A DNA stretch of 64,000 nt from Haloarcula taiwanensis (lineage in GTDB: Archaea > Halobacteriota > Halobacteria > Halobacteriales > Haloarculaceae). The stretch is from contig CP019154.1 in assembly GCA_002844335.1 (NCBI GenBank), positions 1,488,001 through 1,552,000 on the forward strand. Direction: 5' to 3'. This document shows, in pieces, positions 62,932 through 64,000 of this stretch. Numbering within the stretch: the stretch's first letter is position 1; each line of letters opens with the position of its first letter. The position numbers and the translations under genes are program-made. Below the pieces are notes generated by a model that saw only the letters and a list, made by a program, of their open reading frames with translations, was not told the DNA's origin and did not search any database.

Positions 62932-64000
62932 TCAGCAACTCGTCTGGTTCCCGCCAGGCCGAACGAGGTACACCGAGTCGAGACCGCGCGTGTCATAGAC
63001 CACGTCGTTCTCGTAGCGCCACTCCTCCAGCGCCGCGGGCGTGGTCTTCTCGCTCCCTGCTGGGAACAGGTGCGCTCCGGTCGTCCCCCACGACGCCCGC
63101 GATAGCGTCGGGCAGTTAGGTTCCGCACCACCACCGAGCCACCGAGCAGTCGGCTGGTACGTTCCGTTGGACGCACCCGGATAGTACAAGTCGACGATAC
63201 GGCTGAACGGGTGGTCGGACGCCCACTGCTCGTCGACGTGGTCCGCAGTAAACGTCGCGGCCGCGAACTGCGATTCGGTCGCTCCGGTCGGGAACGCCAG
63301 CGTGTCGAGATTGACGAACGCGATGGGCATCGTCGCAACTGCAGCAACCACGACGATGATCGTCACAACGGTTGCGAGTCGGTGGCTGTGTGTCCGTGCC
63401 GTTCTAAGCCCGCCGTCCGGTGACATCGACCGCCGATAGGCGACCGACGCGACGCCGATGCCGGCGAGGACGAACAGAGGGAGATGGACGAAGGTCTGTC
63501 CGCGAAGCGCTGTCCCGTAGTACTCCGGCGTCAGCGAAGCGGTCAGCGAAAAGTACACGATGACGATTGGCGCCAGCAGCAACGCCAGTACGACCGGGCC
63601 GATCAGTCGACGGTCGCGGCTCGCACGCGGCAGGCCGACGACCGCAAACACAACCGGAACGGCGAAGGCTGCGACTAATATCAGGAGGCCAGTCGGCGTG
63701 GTCTGTGTCCCGGGAAACACGGTCTGTACCGCGTTCGCACCGAGCGTCAGGAACCAGAGCCCGACCGCGCCGCCGATCGTCACCCGCTGGAGGCGAGCGC
63801 TCGTCCGCTGGAACCAGACCAGCGTCGCCACGAGGAGGACGACCCAGGCCAGGAACAGGCCCGGATACGCGCTGACGCGGTCGACGTACGGGACCTCGAG
63901 AAGCGAGCGTTCTGCGATCCGATAGTACCCCCACATGTACACCCAGAAGCCCGCGACGACAGCGAGGGCAGTAACAGCGTCACGGCGGGTCGGAATCCGG
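62932..64000 (-). CDS. Multi-pass membrane protein, 5' end cut by window edge
   Basis: At least 355 residues; the frame stays open to 64000, so the start lies outside. About seven membrane helices are visible, with a long soluble C-terminal part (about 240 onward) containing NCPTLSRASWG and YLVRPGGNQ. The sequence has no recognised catalytic motif. It may be a glycan-related or hypothetical haloarchaeal membrane protein; no function is assigned. It is upstream of the ABC transporter genes on the same strand. Confidence 0.7.
   Translation of the reverse strand, partial: RIPTRRDAVTALAVVAGFWVYMWGYYRIAERSLLEVPYVDRVSAYPGLFLAWVVLLVATLVWFQRTSARLQRVTIGGAVGLWFLTLGANAVQTVFPGTQTTPTGLLILVAAFAVPVVFAVVGLPRASRDRRLIGPVVLALLLAPIVIVYFSLTASLTPEYYGTALRGQTFVHLPLFVLAGIGVASVAYRRSMSPDGGLRTARTHSHRLATVVTIIVVVAAVATMPIAFVNLDTLAFPTGATESQFAAATFTADHVDEQWASDHPFSRIVDLYYPGASNGTYQPTARWLGGGAEPNCPTLSRASWGTTGAHLFPAGSEKTTPAALEEWRYENDVVYDTRGLDSVYLVRPGGNQTSC

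Noticed and set aside
1..64000. CRISPR array, rRNA genes, tRNA genes, intact insertion sequence
   Set aside because: No regularly spaced repeats, no transposase motifs and no rRNA or tRNA signatures were seen on reading both strands. This is negative evidence from inspection, not from a search tool.

Overview
The window looks like a chromosomal stretch of a halophilic archaeon (Halobacteria), most like Haloarcula or a close relative. The DNA is GC-rich, with GC-rich third codon positions that leave long mirror frames opposite most genes. The proteins are strongly acidic, many starts lie 24-32 nt downstream of an AT-rich box with no Shine-Dalgarno (leaderless mRNAs), and several genes are typical of haloarchaea: pelota, archaeal RqcH, archaeal Elp3, TbsP/DUF5821, DUF63, DUF4013, PGF-CTERM surface proteins and a methylaspartate-mutase small subunit. 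No rRNA, tRNA, CRISPR array or intact insertion sequence was found.

Regions. (1) 1-9.1 kb: two PH-domain membrane proteins, a beta-carbonic anhydrase, Lhr helicase, a DHDPS/KDG-type aldolase, a membrane-anchored winged-helix regulator, a methyltransferase, an MBL hydrolase and a GAF histidine kinase. (2) 9.2-15.5 kb, all minus strand: pelA, a DUF4013 membrane protein, a HypE/PurM-like protein, rqcH and a renalase-like FAD enzyme. pelA and rqcH both serve rescue of stalled ribosomes. (3) 15.5-20.8 kb: two paralogous secreted PGF-CTERM proteins with matching promoter boxes. One has ten CARDB-like repeats and a 19-glycine run. (4) 21.1-35.3 kb: elp3, a 44-residue CxxC mini-gene, a chemotaxis transducer, a cupin, a RecJ-like multidomain protein, a flavin reductase, an orphan B12-binding mutase subunit, a GNAT, a cation exchanger, mutY and a Cache-HAMP histidine kinase. 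(5) 35.4-42.8 kb: an MgtC/DUF4010 membrane protein, a PadR regulator, a 700-bp gene-poor gap with two perfect hairpins, a zinc-ribbon protein, and one-carbon genes folD and glyA with a Nudix hydrolase.

(6) 42.9-48.0 kb, all plus strand: a CHAT-type cysteine protease-like protein, the regulator TbsP and a YcaO enzyme with a fused N-terminal Cys motif. This is the most suggestive candidate for an uncharacterised system. (7) 48.0-52.5 kb: DUF63, an inositol-phosphatase-family enzyme, small ORFs and a membrane GT2 glycosyltransferase. (8) 52.5-64 kb, an envelope block: a secreted metalloprotease, DUF58 plus two membrane proteins, converging on MoxR, DUF4350 and a small membrane protein. It ends with a LolCDE/MacB-like ABC exporter (ATPase plus a 1021-residue FtsX permease with an inserted CARDB-like domain) and a truncated membrane protein.

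All calls come from reading the sequence and recognising motifs. No database search was run.
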